Shown piece after piece: positions 1 through 8,443 of a stretch of 64,000 nt of DNA (positions are counted from its first letter, which is position 1; every line of letters begins with the position of its first letter). Source of the stretch: Roseiarcus sp963741405 (lineage in GTDB: Bacteria > Pseudomonadota > Alphaproteobacteria > Rhizobiales > Beijerinckiaceae); NCBI GenBank assembly GCA_963741405.1, contig CAVUHX010000034.1, positions 186,001 to 250,000 of the forward strand, given 5' to 3'. The notes below the pieces were generated by a model. That model saw only the letters and a list, made by a program, of their open reading frames with translations, was not told where the DNA came from and searched no databases. A program made the translations under genes and the position numbers.

Positions 1-2
1 TG

Positions 3-533
3 CGTGGATACCCGGTCGTCCTCGTGGATACCGCCGGAATCCGCGACAGCGAAGATCCGGTCGAAAGCGAAGGAATTCACAGGGCCCTCCAACGGGCCGA
101 CTCTGCGGACCTGACCCTGTGGCTAAGCGACGATCGTGAGGATACTCCTCCCCCAGCCTCGGGCCCGTTGTTTCGCGTCCGCCCGAAGATCGACCTCATC
201 GATGGAGAACAACGTTTAGGGTCGAATTCAGAGTTCGCTATTTCCGCAAAGACCGGCCAGGGTATTGACGACCTTCTCGAGGCTATCGCCTATCGAGCCC
301 GAGAACAAATGTCGTCATCCGAGCCGGCCCTGCTCACCCTGGAAAGGCATCGCCAGGCATTCCGCAACGCGAAAAGCGCTCTCGATTCGATCCTGTCGCC
401 TGCGAATTTGGAAGTCGAAATTATCGCAGAGGAACTGCGAAATGCAGCAGCGGCCTTGGATTCTGTTATTGGTCGAATTGGGGTTGATGACGTTCTCGGG
501 GAGATTTTCTCCCGCTTGTGTGTCGGCAAATGA
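3..533 (+). CDS. mnmE: MnmE (TrmE) tRNA modification GTPase, C-terminal part
   Basis: This is the 3' end of mnmE; the reading frame is open from base 3 and the gene starts outside the window. MnmE works with MnmG to put a (carboxymethyl)aminomethyl group on the wobble uridine of certain tRNAs. The visible part begins just before the G3 motif (VDTAGIRD) and finishes the G domain and C-terminal helical domain. The last four residues are CVGK, matching the family's C-terminal C-x-G-K box with its conserved cysteine. mnmG follows 22 bp downstream on the same strand, the classic pairing. Base composition is lower in GC than most of the window. Confidence 0.93.
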   Translation, partial: RGYPVVLVDTAGIRDSEDPVESEGIHRALQRADSADLTLWLSDDREDTPPPASGPLFRVRPKIDLIDGEQRLGSNSEFAISAKTGQGIDDLLEAIAYRAREQMSSSEPALLTLERHRQAFRNAKSALDSILSPANLEVEIIAEELRNAAAALDSVIGRIGVDDVLGEIFSRLCVGK

Positions 534-555
534 GATAAATCAATGGAGTTTTGCC

Positions 556-2400
556 GTGAGGGACTTTGACGTTGTTGTCATCGGCGGCGGACATGCTGGC
601 TGCGAAGCCGCCGCCGCATCGGCGCGGTGCGGGGCCGCCACCGCGCTCGTCACGCGTCATTTTGCAAGCATAGGGGAAATGTCTTGCAACCCAGCGATCG
701 GCGGTCTCGGGAAAGGCCACCTGGTCCGGGAAATTGATGCTCTCGACGGGCTGATGGCTCGGGCCGCCGACGCTGCGGCGATTCAGTTTCGTGTCCTGAA
801 TCGCAGCAAGGGGCCCGCGGTTCAGGGTCCGCGGGTGCAAGCCGATCGCAATCGGTATCGTCGCGAGATGCAAGCTTTGATCGGTGACATACCCAATCTC
901 GCGGTCATCGAGGGCGAGGCCGCTCAGGTTCTCTCCGAGAACGGAGCCGTCCGAGGTCTCGAACTTGCCGACGGGCGCGCGTTTCGGTGTTTCGCGGTCG
1001 TCCTGACGACAGGAACCTTTCTCCGCGGGGTCATCCACCTTGGCGATTCAATCATCGCAGCCGGCAGATTCGGTGAACAAGCATCGATTCGTTTGGCGCA
1101 GAGTTTGGACGTTGATGGATTCAAACTCTCCAGACTCAAGACGGGAACTCCGCCTCGGATCGATGGCAGGACGATCGACTGGGCAGGCCTCGATGCACAG
1201 CACGGTGACAACCCTCCTGAATTTCTTTCATATCGCACCAACTCTGCGGCTGCCCCCCAGATGCCGTGCCACCTCACCCGGACGACTCCGCAAACCCACC
1301 AAACCGTTCTTTCAAATTTGTCCAGATCTGCTCTGCTATCCGGAGCAATCTCCGGCCGCGGTCCAAGGTACTGCCCCTCGATCGAAGACAAGGTCATTCG
1401 GTTCGCCGACCGGGAGGCGCATCAGATTTTCCTGGAGCCGGAGGGAAGCGATAGCAGGACCATCTACCCGAATGGAATTTCTACCTCATTGCCTGCAGAG
1501 ATTCAGCAAGCCATGATCCAAACGATTCCCGGGCTCGAACGGGCTCGGAACCTCCGTCCTGGCTATGCCATCGAATATGACTACATCGATCCGCGGGCTC
1601 TTGATCCAACTTTGGAATCGGGGGGTCACAAAGGCGTTTTCCTGGCCGGTCAGATCAACGGTACGACAGGATATGAAGAGGCGGCCGCGCAAGGACTTGT
1701 CGCGGGGGTCAATGCAGCACGGAGGGCAGGCGGACAATCACTCGCGGTGCTCGACAGGGCCGAGTCCTATATTGGGGTCATGATCGACGATTTGACTACG
1801 CAGGGGGTCAGTGAACCTTACCGGATGTTCACGTCTCGCGCCGAATATCGTCTCTCGCTGAGAGCCGATAATGCGGATGAGCGTCTCACCCCTAAAGGAA
1901 TTGCCCTTGGATGTGTTGGAAAGGAACGGGCAAATGCATATTTGGGCCTTCAGACGAATCTTAAAAATTATCGTAGTCTTCTTCGGGACACAATTGCGTC
2001 TCCAAGCGCTCTGAATACGTACGGTCTTGCTGTTAATCAAGACGGTATCCGGAGATCCGCGTTTGAGTTGGCTGCACAGCCACAGTTTAAAATAGACAAT
2101 TTGCTATTGGTATGGCCACAACTGAATCTGATTCCAAGAACGCTTCACAGCCGCCTCGAAGCTGACGCGAAATACACGATTTATATAAAGCGGCAAGCGG
2201 AAAACGTAGCAAGATATCGAGAGGACGACTGTAAGTTGCTTCCGAGGGATCTGGATTATTCCCGGCTCAGTGGGCTTTCTTCGGAAATGAAACAGAAATT
2301 CATTTCCGTGCGTCCGCGCAGCATCGGTCAAGCAAGCCGTATCGAAGGTGTAACGCCGGTAGCACTCGCCATCGTTGCTGCATACGCCATGGACCTTTGA
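556..2400 (+). CDS. mnmG: MnmG (GidA) tRNA uridine 5-carboxymethylaminomethyl modification enzyme
   Basis: FAD-dependent partner of MnmE in wobble-uridine modification; 614 residues, close to the usual 620–630. I chose GTG at 556 because it puts the FAD dinucleotide-binding motif (VVVIGGGHAGCEAA) at the N-terminus; the frame is open further upstream but that part overlaps mnmE and resembles nothing. The conserved MSCNPAIGGLGKGH block, the GQINGTTGYEEAAAQG block and the TSRAEYRL block are all present, followed by the helical C-terminal domain that binds MnmE. The last residues (AYAMDL) differ from the common ending and the stop is followed within 2 bp by insertion-sequence debris, so the extreme C-terminus may have been altered by an insertion. 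The 3' third is clearly AT-rich. Confidence 0.93.
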   Translation: MRDFDVVVIGGGHAGCEAAAASARCGAATALVTRHFASIGEMSCNPAIGGLGKGHLVREIDALDGLMARAADAAAIQFRVLNRSKGPAVQGPRVQADRNRYRREMQALIGDIPNLAVIEGEAAQVLSENGAVRGLELADGRAFRCFAVVLTTGTFLRGVIHLGDSIIAAGRFGEQASIRLAQSLDVDGFKLSRLKTGTPPRIDGRTIDWAGLDAQHGDNPPEFLSYRTNSAAAPQMPCHLTRTTPQTHQTVLSNLSRSALLSGAISGRGPRYCPSIEDKVIRFADREAHQIFLEPEGSDSRTIYPNGISTSLPAEIQQAMIQTIPGLERARNLRPGYAIEYDYIDPRALDPTLESGGHKGVFLAGQINGTTGYEEAAAQGLVAGVNAARRAGGQSLAVLDRAESYIGVMIDDLTTQGVSEPYRMFTSRAEYRLSLRADNADERLTPKGIALGCVGKERANAYLGLQTNLKNYRSLLRDTIASPSALNTYGLAVNQDGIRRSAFELAAQPQFKIDNLLLVWPQLNLIPRTLHSRLEADAKYTIYIKRQAENVARYREDDCKLLPRDLDYSRLSGLSSEMKQKFISVRPRSIGQASRIEGVTPVALAIVAAYAMDL

Positions 2401-2402
2401 GT

Positions 2403-2545
2403 ATTACAGCGTCGGTGGCGATCTGCGCCAGGATAAGGCGTTGCTCGCAGCCCCAGGCGGAGACCATGTGCAATGGCGACTTGCCCCTGGCCGATCTTCG
2501 ACGGTCGGAGAAGCCAAGTTGTTGACAGGGAGAGAAAATCTGCAC
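2403..2545 (-). pseudogene. ISAs1-family transposase fragment
   Basis: On the minus strand about 45 codons resemble an internal part of ISAs1-type transposases, with the block SPLHMVSAWGCEQRLILAQ and then IATDA. Homology stops where mnmG ends (2400), so the breakpoint lies at the mnmG stop codon. There is no start, stop or catalytic core: it is a scrap. A second ISAs1 scrap, from the C-terminus, lies at 6440–6577 on the same strand. Their order is wrong for one element split by insertion, so they are separate remnants or rearranged. Confidence 0.6.
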
Positions 2546-2569
2546 GGCGACGGCCGCCGTGGCACTACA

Positions 2570-3481
2570 TTACACGCTGTTGCTGTTGATCAAGCTTCTG
2601 TAAGCTGGCGCAGGGTCGGTGGGCGGGCGCGGTTCGGAGCGCAGCGAGAAGCGCTTGCCGTCCTGTTCGACCTCGGTCTCGTTGAGCGAGTCGAGATCGG
2701 CGATGACGTCGGGCCAGGAGGCGCGGCCGCTCTTGGCGGCGGCGAGGCGGTCTTCCAGTTCCGTCTTCAGCACGAGCGCGAGGAAGCTGCAGGCGACGTG
2801 GCCGGGGATCGCCTCGTCCAGTTTGTGATAGATCGGCCGCGTCTCGAGCAGATCCTTGGCCGTGCGGAACAGCGTTTGGCGTAGAGGTTGACGATCCGGG
2901 ACGCGCTCGCGGTCGCATCGCTGACGGCCAGATGCCAAGCCTCCTTCATTCCCTTGGCGTGGAGGCAGACCGCCGCGCCGACCTTGTGGCGGGCCGCAGT
3001 GAGCTCGGCGCCGCGCAGAAGGCGCGCGCCCTTTCTTGCCGACCCAGTCCTCGGCCAGGCGCGTCTCACCGTCCGCCGCGGTCACATGAACGTTGCCGCG
3101 AAAGCGGATGACGTAACCGAAGCCGAGGCTTTCGAGGAATTCGAACAGTTTGACGGCGCCGAAGCCGCGATCGGCCAGGATCGTCACCGCCACGCCCTCG
3201 GGCAGGATCGCCTTCAAACGCGTCAGGCAGAGGTCTTCGAAGGCGTTGCGCTGGTGCTTCAGTTCGTCCTTATCGACCGTCAGCCACAGAAGCGGCGTCG
3301 CCCGGCCGTGACGCGTGATGAGGTTCAAAGCGAGCCTGGCCTGATTGTCGGCGTCGAAATCGGTCCAGTCCATCGCCACGACGATCGCCTCGCGCTGACC
3401 CACGACCTCGCGAACCCATGGCGCGAAAAGGTCCCATACGACGACCCCGGCGTTGCTCAGCAGGCGATCGACTTGTTTGAT
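2570..3481 (-). pseudogene. Chimeric, frameshifted IS4-superfamily transposase (3' part)
   Basis: Downstream portion of a DDE transposase gene cut in two by the IS21 element. From 3481 down to about 2880 it matches the IS4 family: an RLLSNAGVVVWDLF block, the first catalytic Asp in VAMDWTDFDAD, the second in ILADRGFG. A frameshift near 3022 moves the middle (GAELTAARHKVGAAVCLHAK) to another frame. At about 2880, just after VNLYAKR, the match changes to the C-terminus of a different group, IS1634-like (FRTAKDLLETRPIYHKLDE, then LDSLNETEVEQDGKRF). The switch falls at the Y-R-E-K region shared by IS4 relatives, suggesting recombination or deletion between two transposase genes. It cannot encode an active enzyme. 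The N-terminal part is at 6080–6313. Confidence 0.7.
3475..3481. repeat. 7-bp target site duplication, left copy (GTTTGAT)
   Basis: GTTTGAT directly precedes the left end of the IS21 element and is repeated at 6080–6086 directly after its right end. Removing the element and one copy joins the two halves of the IS4-family transposase in frame. Confidence 0.85.
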
Positions 3482-6079
3482 TGCTGATTCCGAATGATGC
3501 CGCCCCCCGATTTCGGGATGATCGCGCCCCCCATAACGGAATGATCCCGCCCGGGGTCTTCCGAGATTGGCGGGCGGCGCCGTTGGCCTGATCAGATCGC
3601 TCCTTTGGCAAGCCCAAAGGAGGATCGATGCCAGCGGAGCGGATTGGGATGCGCGATGCGCGCGAGGTTATTCGGCTGAAGTCTGCGTCGGTGTCGACGC
3701 ACGAGATCGCCCGGCGGCTCGGCCTGGCGCGCTCGACGGTGCGGGAGACGTTGAGGCGGGCGGAGACTGTGGGCCTCGGCTGGCCTCTGCCGGACGACAT
3801 GACCGACGGGGCGCTGGAGGCGGCGCTCTACGCCAGCCGGCGCAGCAAGCGCGGCCACCGGCGCATCGAGGAGCCGGATTGGGCCGGCGTGCATCGCGAG
3901 TTGAAGCGCAAGCACGTCACCCTGCTGATCCTGTGGGACGAGTACATCGCCGCCGACCCGGGCGGCTACAGCTATTCGCGGTTCTGCGAGCTCTACCGGG
4001 CGTTCGAGAAGACGCTGTCGGTGACGATGCGCCAGACGTACGCCGCTGGCGAGCGGCTGTTCGTCGATTACGCCGGTGATGGCGTCCCGGTGGTCATCGA
4101 CCGGCTCACCGGCGAGATCCGCATGGCGCAGATCTTCGTCGCCGTGCTGGGCGCGTCGAGCTTCACCTTCGCCAAAGCGACCTGGACGCAGGCGCTGCCG
4201 GACTGGATCGCCGCCCACGTCCGCGCCTTCGAAGCGATCGACGGCGTTCCCGAGCTCGTCGTGCCGGACAATACGAAGACCGCGATCGTCAAGGCGTGCT
4301 TCTACGAGCCCGAGGTCAACCGCACCTATGCCGAGATGGCGGCGCACTACGGAACCGCCATCCTGCCGGCGAGACCGAGACGCCCGCGCGACAAGGCGAA
4401 GGTCGAGCAGGCGGTGCTGATCGTCGAGCGCTGGCTCATCGGCCGGCTCCGGCGACGGATCTTCCACAGTCTCGCCGACGTCGACGCCGCGCTCGGCGAA
4501 CTCATGACGCAGCTCAACCAACGCCAGCCCCTGCGCAGGCTCGTCACCCGCCGCCGGCTGCTCGATGAAGTCGACCGCCCGGCGCTGAAAGCGCTGCCAG
4601 GCGAGCCCTATGAATACAGCGAGTGGCGAGGTTGCCGGGTCGGCGTCGACTATCATGTCGACATCGACGCGCACTATTACTCCGTCCCCTACCGCTTCGC
4701 CCGCGCCGAAGTTGACGCGCGCCTGACCGCCCGCGGCGTCGAGATCTTCCACAAGGGCGAGCGCATCGCCGTCCACCTGAGGTCCAGCGGGAACAGGAAG
4801 CACACCACCGTTTCCGAGCACATGCCTTCGAGCCACCGGCGCTATGCCGGCTGGACGATCGAGCGCATCCGGGAAGACGCCCGCAAGATCGGCAAGGCGA
4901 CCGCGGCGCTCTGCGAGCAGATCCTCGAGTCCCGGCCTCATCCCGAACAAGGGTATCGCGCCTGCCTCGGCATCGTGCGGCTCGCCGGCTCCTACGGGGC
5001 AGCGCGCGTCGAAGCGGCCGCTGAGCACGCCATCGAGATCGGCGCCCGGACCTACGGCTCCGTCAAATCCATCCTCGACACCAAGCTCGATCGGAGGCCG
5101 GCGCCCAGGCGCCCCGCGGACACCACTCCGATCCGCCATTCCAACATCCGCGGGCCCCGCTACTACCATTGAGGAGAACCTCGACGTGCTCAAGCATCCC
5201 ACCCTCGACCAACTTCACGCCCTCGGCCTCCACGGGATGGCCAAGGCCTTCGCCGAGCTCGCCGACGCCGACGGGGCCAAGGATCTCATCCACGCGGACT
5301 GGCTCGCCCTGCTCCTCGACAAGGAGATCTCGTGGCGCAGGGACAAGCGCCTGGCCGCGCGGCTGAGCGCGGCAAAGCTACGCCATCAGGCGAGCGTCGA
5401 AGACGTCGACTACCGCGCCGCGCGGGGCCTCGATCGCGCCTTGTTCCAAAGGCTCTCCGAGGGGGACTGGATCGTCGCCCACGACAATCTGGTCCTGGTC
5501 GGGGCCGGAGTGGGCAAGAGCTGGCTCGCCTGCGCCATCGGCCATCGGGCCTGCCGCGACAATCGCTCGGTCCTCTATCATCGCTGGCCGAAGCTCTGCG
5601 GGGACCTGGCGCTCGCCCGGGGCGACGGGCGCCATTCCCGACTGATCAGAGCCCTCGGCCGCGCCGATCTCCTCATCCTCGACGACTTCGGTCTCGAGCC
5701 CCTCGACGCCAGCGCCCGCCACGATCTGCTCGAAATCCTCGAGGAGCGATACGGCCGCCGATCGACGATCGTCACCTCCCAGCTCCCCCTGTCCGCTTGG
5801 CACGAGGTCGTCGGAGACCCCACCTACGCCGACGCCATCCTGGATCGCCTCGTCCACAACGCGCATCGCATCGAGCTGACCGGCGAAAGCCTGCGCCGCA
5901 CCCACCCGCGGCAAGCCGTCGAAAGCGGCTTGACGAGAAACCACGTCGGAGGAAAAACTCACTCGGCCAAAACGCGCGGCCCCCCGGGCGCGATCATCTC
6001 GTTACAGGGGGCGGCATCATCCAGGAATCCCTGGGCGCAATCATCCCGTTTTAGACGGGCGGCTTCATCGGAATCGGCA
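3482..6079 (+). mobile_element. Complete IS21-family insertion sequence
   Basis: A 2598-bp element carrying istA and istB. Its outer ends are inverted: the left begins TGCTGATTCCG and the right, read on the minus strand, begins TGCCGATTCCG. Both ends carry further subterminal repeats built around GATGATnGCGCCC, which is typical of the multiple transposase-binding sites of IS21 elements. It is bracketed by a perfect 7-bp duplication (3475–3481 and 6080–6086) and interrupts an IS4-family transposase gene, so it is the younger insertion. Confidence 0.9.
3628..5172 (+). CDS. istA: IS21-family transposase IstA
   Basis: A 514-residue DDE integrase that cuts and joins the IS21 ends together with IstB. 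The N-terminus has a helix-turn-helix (THEIARRLGLARSTVRETLR). The catalytic core shows an Asp in LFVDYAGD near residue 150, a second in LVVPDNTKTAI near 215, and a Glu in the KAKVEQAVL region near 260. A C-terminal zone typical of IstA follows. Full length for the family. istB begins 13 bp after its stop with a purine-rich GAGGAG at the junction, so the two are co-expressed. Confidence 0.9.
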   Translation: MPAERIGMRDAREVIRLKSASVSTHEIARRLGLARSTVRETLRRAETVGLGWPLPDDMTDGALEAALYASRRSKRGHRRIEEPDWAGVHRELKRKHVTLLILWDEYIAADPGGYSYSRFCELYRAFEKTLSVTMRQTYAAGERLFVDYAGDGVPVVIDRLTGEIRMAQIFVAVLGASSFTFAKATWTQALPDWIAAHVRAFEAIDGVPELVVPDNTKTAIVKACFYEPEVNRTYAEMAAHYGTAILPARPRRPRDKAKVEQAVLIVERWLIGRLRRRIFHSLADVDAALGELMTQLNQRQPLRRLVTRRRLLDEVDRPALKALPGEPYEYSEWRGCRVGVDYHVDIDAHYYSVPYRFARAEVDARLTARGVEIFHKGERIAVHLRSSGNRKHTTVSEHMPSSHRRYAGWTIERIREDARKIGKATAALCEQILESRPHPEQGYRACLGIVRLAGSYGAARVEAAAEHAIEIGARTYGSVKSILDTKLDRRPAPRRPADTTPIRHSNIRGPRYYH

Positions 6080-6085
6080 GTTTGA
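5186..6085 (+). CDS. istB: IS21-family helper ATPase IstB
   Basis: AAA+ ATPase that assists IstA in target selection. I chose GTG at 5186, preceded by GAGGAGAAC and starting the normal IstB N-terminus (LKHPTLDQLHALGLHGMAKA). Walker B is visible as LLILDDFG near residue 170. The Walker A loop reads GAGVGKS, one residue shorter than the usual GxxxxGK(S/T), so ATP binding may be impaired. The C-terminus runs about 40 residues past the usual end and stops only at a TGA at 6083–6085, beyond the IS right end and inside the target duplication. That suggests loss of an original stop codon. Confidence 0.85.
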   Translation: MLKHPTLDQLHALGLHGMAKAFAELADADGAKDLIHADWLALLLDKEISWRRDKRLAARLSAAKLRHQASVEDVDYRAARGLDRALFQRLSEGDWIVAHDNLVLVGAGVGKSWLACAIGHRACRDNRSVLYHRWPKLCGDLALARGDGRHSRLIRALGRADLLILDDFGLEPLDASARHDLLEILEERYGRRSTIVTSQLPLSAWHEVVGDPTYADAILDRLVHNAHRIELTGESLRRTHPRQAVESGLTRNHVGGKTHSAKTRGPPGAIISLQGAASSRNPWAQSSRFRRAASSESAV

Positions 6086-6086
6086 T
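6080..6086. repeat. 7-bp target site duplication, right copy (GTTTGAT)
   Basis: Second copy of the direct repeat at 3475–3481, immediately outside the right end of the IS21 element. Confidence 0.85.
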
Positions 6087-6313
6087 CGCGTTCTGTCCAT
6101 CAGACCGCGCGCTTGCGCCAGCGCATGCCCGATCACCGAAACGGCCAAGGACGCACCCGTCAAAACCCCGAGCGTCCCGTTGGCTAGCGAAAGAATCCGC
6201 TTGGCGTGCAAGCTCCCCGAAAACGCGCGCTTCAGAAAATCATGAACCAATTCCATCCGATCGATCGACTTGCGCATGCCCGCTTCCGCCCGCACGATTC
6301 GCCACACCGTCAC
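6080..6313 (-). pseudogene. IS4-family transposase, N-terminal part (interrupted by IS21)
   Basis: Minus-strand coding segment for the N-terminus of an IS4-family transposase (MRKSIDRMELVHDFL, then HAKRILSLANGTLGV), starting at ATG 6313 or more likely ATG 6277. After residues DRTRS it meets the IS21 target duplication. Skipping the element, the frame continues at 3481 with IKQVDRLLSNAGVVV, so this and 2570–3481 were once one gene. The remaining DNA to 6663 holds only the ISAs1 scrap at 6440–6577 and intergenic sequence without other recognisable content. Confidence 0.75.
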
Positions 6314-6439
6314 GCGCCGGACGCAAAAATTCAGGCATTTCCGAGTCCTCCAAAATGAGGGGATTCATGAGGCGCCCGATGACTCATAACCGGTTTCCGA
6401 GCATAGCGGGGCTCTGCAATCGCTCAGGGCGATCGAATT

Positions 6440-6577
6440 TCAAAAGAGCCGGGCGAGATAGGCGTCGTCCCTGCCGGCCCGCTTGAATTTGCCCCGCAGT
6501 GATCCTTTTGCGCCGTCCTTTTGCATGACGTTCAAAGCCACGCGGCGGAGAACGGCGAGATTGTGGGGACCGTTTCT
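6440..6577 (-). pseudogene. ISAs1-family transposase C-terminal fragment
   Basis: About 45 codons ending at a TGA (6440–6442 on the plus strand) match the C-terminal end of ISAs1 transposases: NLAVLRRVALNVMQKD, then GSLRGKFKRAG and DDAYLARLF. An in-frame stop lies directly upstream, so nothing more of the gene remains here. Confidence 0.6.
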
Positions 6578-6663
6578 CTAAGCAACAATCCACGGGTTCT
6601 TAACCGGCCGGAAAGGCCCGGTGCGGTATTGGCGCGGCGTCGCAATCAGCACGGATCGGACGG

Positions 6664-6948
6664 ATGCAGGTCAGCTTTTCGAGCGGTCTCGACGACGGCC
6701 GCGAGACCATGGCGATTGGACGGGTTAGAGCTTCCACGCGTTGGCGCGCCGCCGATCGGCCCGGCTCGGAATCCGAGCGTCAGGCGGCGATCGAGGCCCT
6801 CAAACGCGAGGCGGCGGAGTACGCCGCGGACGCCATCGTCGACGTGCGGTTTGAGGTGGACGACGTTAGGGGCGTCGATATCGACGGTGTGCCGTTGCAG
6901 CGCGTTACCGTCTCCGGCTTGGCGGTCCGGTTCTCCCGCGCGGCCTGA
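6664..6948 (+). CDS. YbjQ-like (DUF74/heavy-metal-binding domain) small protein
   Basis: A 94-residue protein whose second half carries the YbjQ-type pattern: a helix AIEALKREAAEYAADAIVDV followed by a strand ending RFEVDD and a terminal strand RVTVSGLAVRF. Family members form pentameric rings; function is unsettled and a metal-binding role is only suggested. The N-terminus (MQVSFSSGLDDGRET) is short compared with other YbjQ proteins. It stands alone between insertion-sequence debris and the convergent cfa-like gene. Confidence 0.6.
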   Translation: MQVSFSSGLDDGRETMAIGRVRASTRWRAADRPGSESERQAAIEALKREAAEYAADAIVDVRFEVDDVRGVDIDGVPLQRVTVSGLAVRFSRAA

Positions 6949-6970
6949 CCGCTGGAGCCCGGCAGGACTC

Positions 6971-8224
6971 TCACTCGGCGGCTTCGCGCATATCGGGAAC
7001 AGCCGCCTCACGGCCACGCAGCGCGGCCTCGCGTTCGAGGATGTAGTCCCGCGTCAGAGGGACCGCGTCCTGCCGTTTGGCGAGCTGAATCTGCAGAACC
7101 ATGTGTCCGTCGACGCGGAACGACGTCTCCGACCCCGCCAGATAGAATTCCCACATACGGCAGAACCGCTCGTCATGAATGCGTGCGACTTCCGCCCGAT
7201 TCGCCATGAAGCGCTCGCGCCAGGCGCGCAGCGTCTCGGCGTAGTGGAGGCGGAGGATCTCGACGTCCATCACGTAGAGCCCGGCGCGTTCGATCGACGG
7301 CAGAACCTCGGAGAGGCTCGGAATGTAGCCGCCGGGGAAAATGTATTTGCGTATCCAGGGGTTTGTCGCGCCCGGTGTGGAATTCCGGCCGATCGAGTGG
7401 AGCAGCATCACTCCGTCGTCCTTGAGCTGACGACGGACGGTCTCGAAATATTCGTCGTAGCCCGCCACGCCGACGTGTTCGAACATACCGACCGAAACAA
7501 TGCGGTCGAAGGTTTCGTGGACATCGCGGTAGTCCTGCAGCCGGAACTCGACCCGATCGCCAAATCCCGACTGCCCGGCCCGGTCCACTGCCACTCCGAA
7601 CTGGTCCTCCGACAGTGTGACGCCGGTCACCCTCGCATCGGCCACGCTCGCGAGATAGAGCGCCATGCCGCCGAAACCGCAGCCGATATCGAGCACGGTG
7701 GCGCCGTCCTTTAACAACAGCTTTGCCGCAATGTGGCGTTTCTTCGCCTTTTGCGCGTCGTCCAGCGACTGGCCGGGATGCTCGAAATAGGCGCAGGAAT
7801 ATTGACGGTCCGAGTCGAGAAAAAGCTCGTACAGACGCGGGTCGTTGTCATAGTGGCGAGCGATGTTCTTCTTCACCAGGCGGCGGTCGTTTCGCTGGTG
7901 GAGGCCTCGGAACGCGACGCGGGCGTGCTCCAACGCCCTGAGCCACGGCAGATCCTGAAGTTCGGCGAGGTTCCTGGCGCCGAGCTCCAGGACCTCGTAA
8001 AGGCTGCCTTTGGTGATGATCAGGCGGCCGTCCATATAGATTTCGCCGAAGCGGAGCGCCGGATTGATGAGTAGCTGGCGCTCCGCCGCCCGGTCCGCGA
8101 GTCGGACGCCGAGCGGCGGTCCGGAGCCGTCGCCGAATCGATGCCTCTGGCCATCGGAGGTTTGCACCTCGAGATCGCCCTTCCGCACAAGCTTTCCGAG
8201 CAGAGTCGCAAGAGAAACCAGCAT
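6971..8224 (-). CDS. cfa: Cyclopropane-fatty-acyl-phospholipid synthase family methyltransferase
   Basis: A 417-residue SAM-dependent enzyme expected to add a methylene bridge to unsaturated fatty acyl chains of membrane phospholipids. The N-terminal lipid-binding domain leads into a Rossmann methyltransferase domain with the SAM motif VLDIGCGFGGMALYLA (about residue 190) and the family blocks GVTLSEDQ, RIVSVGMFEHVG, and YIFPGGYIPSL. ATG 8224 is preferred over TTG 8230 because an AGGAG lies 6 nt upstream of it. It is divergent from thrC across about 220 bp that must hold both promoters. Confidence 0.85.
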   Translation of the reverse strand: MLVSLATLLGKLVRKGDLEVQTSDGQRHRFGDGSGPPLGVRLADRAAERQLLINPALRFGEIYMDGRLIITKGSLYEVLELGARNLAELQDLPWLRALEHARVAFRGLHQRNDRRLVKKNIARHYDNDPRLYELFLDSDRQYSCAYFEHPGQSLDDAQKAKKRHIAAKLLLKDGATVLDIGCGFGGMALYLASVADARVTGVTLSEDQFGVAVDRAGQSGFGDRVEFRLQDYRDVHETFDRIVSVGMFEHVGVAGYDEYFETVRRQLKDDGVMLLHSIGRNSTPGATNPWIRKYIFPGGYIPSLSEVLPSIERAGLYVMDVEILRLHYAETLRAWRERFMANRAEVARIHDERFCRMWEFYLAGSETSFRVDGHMVLQIQLAKRQDAVPLTRDYILEREAALRGREAAVPDMREAAE

Positions 8225-8443
8225 GGACAACTCCTCACACGTCTCCCCGGCCGCTCCCGCCGGATGAACGTCTGTCTTTCCCTAAAGTTACAAGACATAC
8301 TGCGGATAATTCAAGCGTGACGTGCAGGATGGGCATCGCCTGCGTCTTGGTTTGGCCCCAATCGTGGGGGCATGTCCGGCGACATTTTCCTTTCGCGCCT
8401 TTTGCGATAGACGACGAGCAAATCGGCTAGGGATTTCCTGTTC

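Noticed and set aside
3592..5202. A 536-codon minus-strand frame opposite istA
   Set aside because: It is a shadow of the istA gene, with no family motifs.
2403..6577. The two ISAs1 scraps as one element split by the IS4/IS21 insertion
   Set aside because: Both are on the minus strand, but the C-terminal piece lies upstream of the internal piece, so simple nesting does not explain them.
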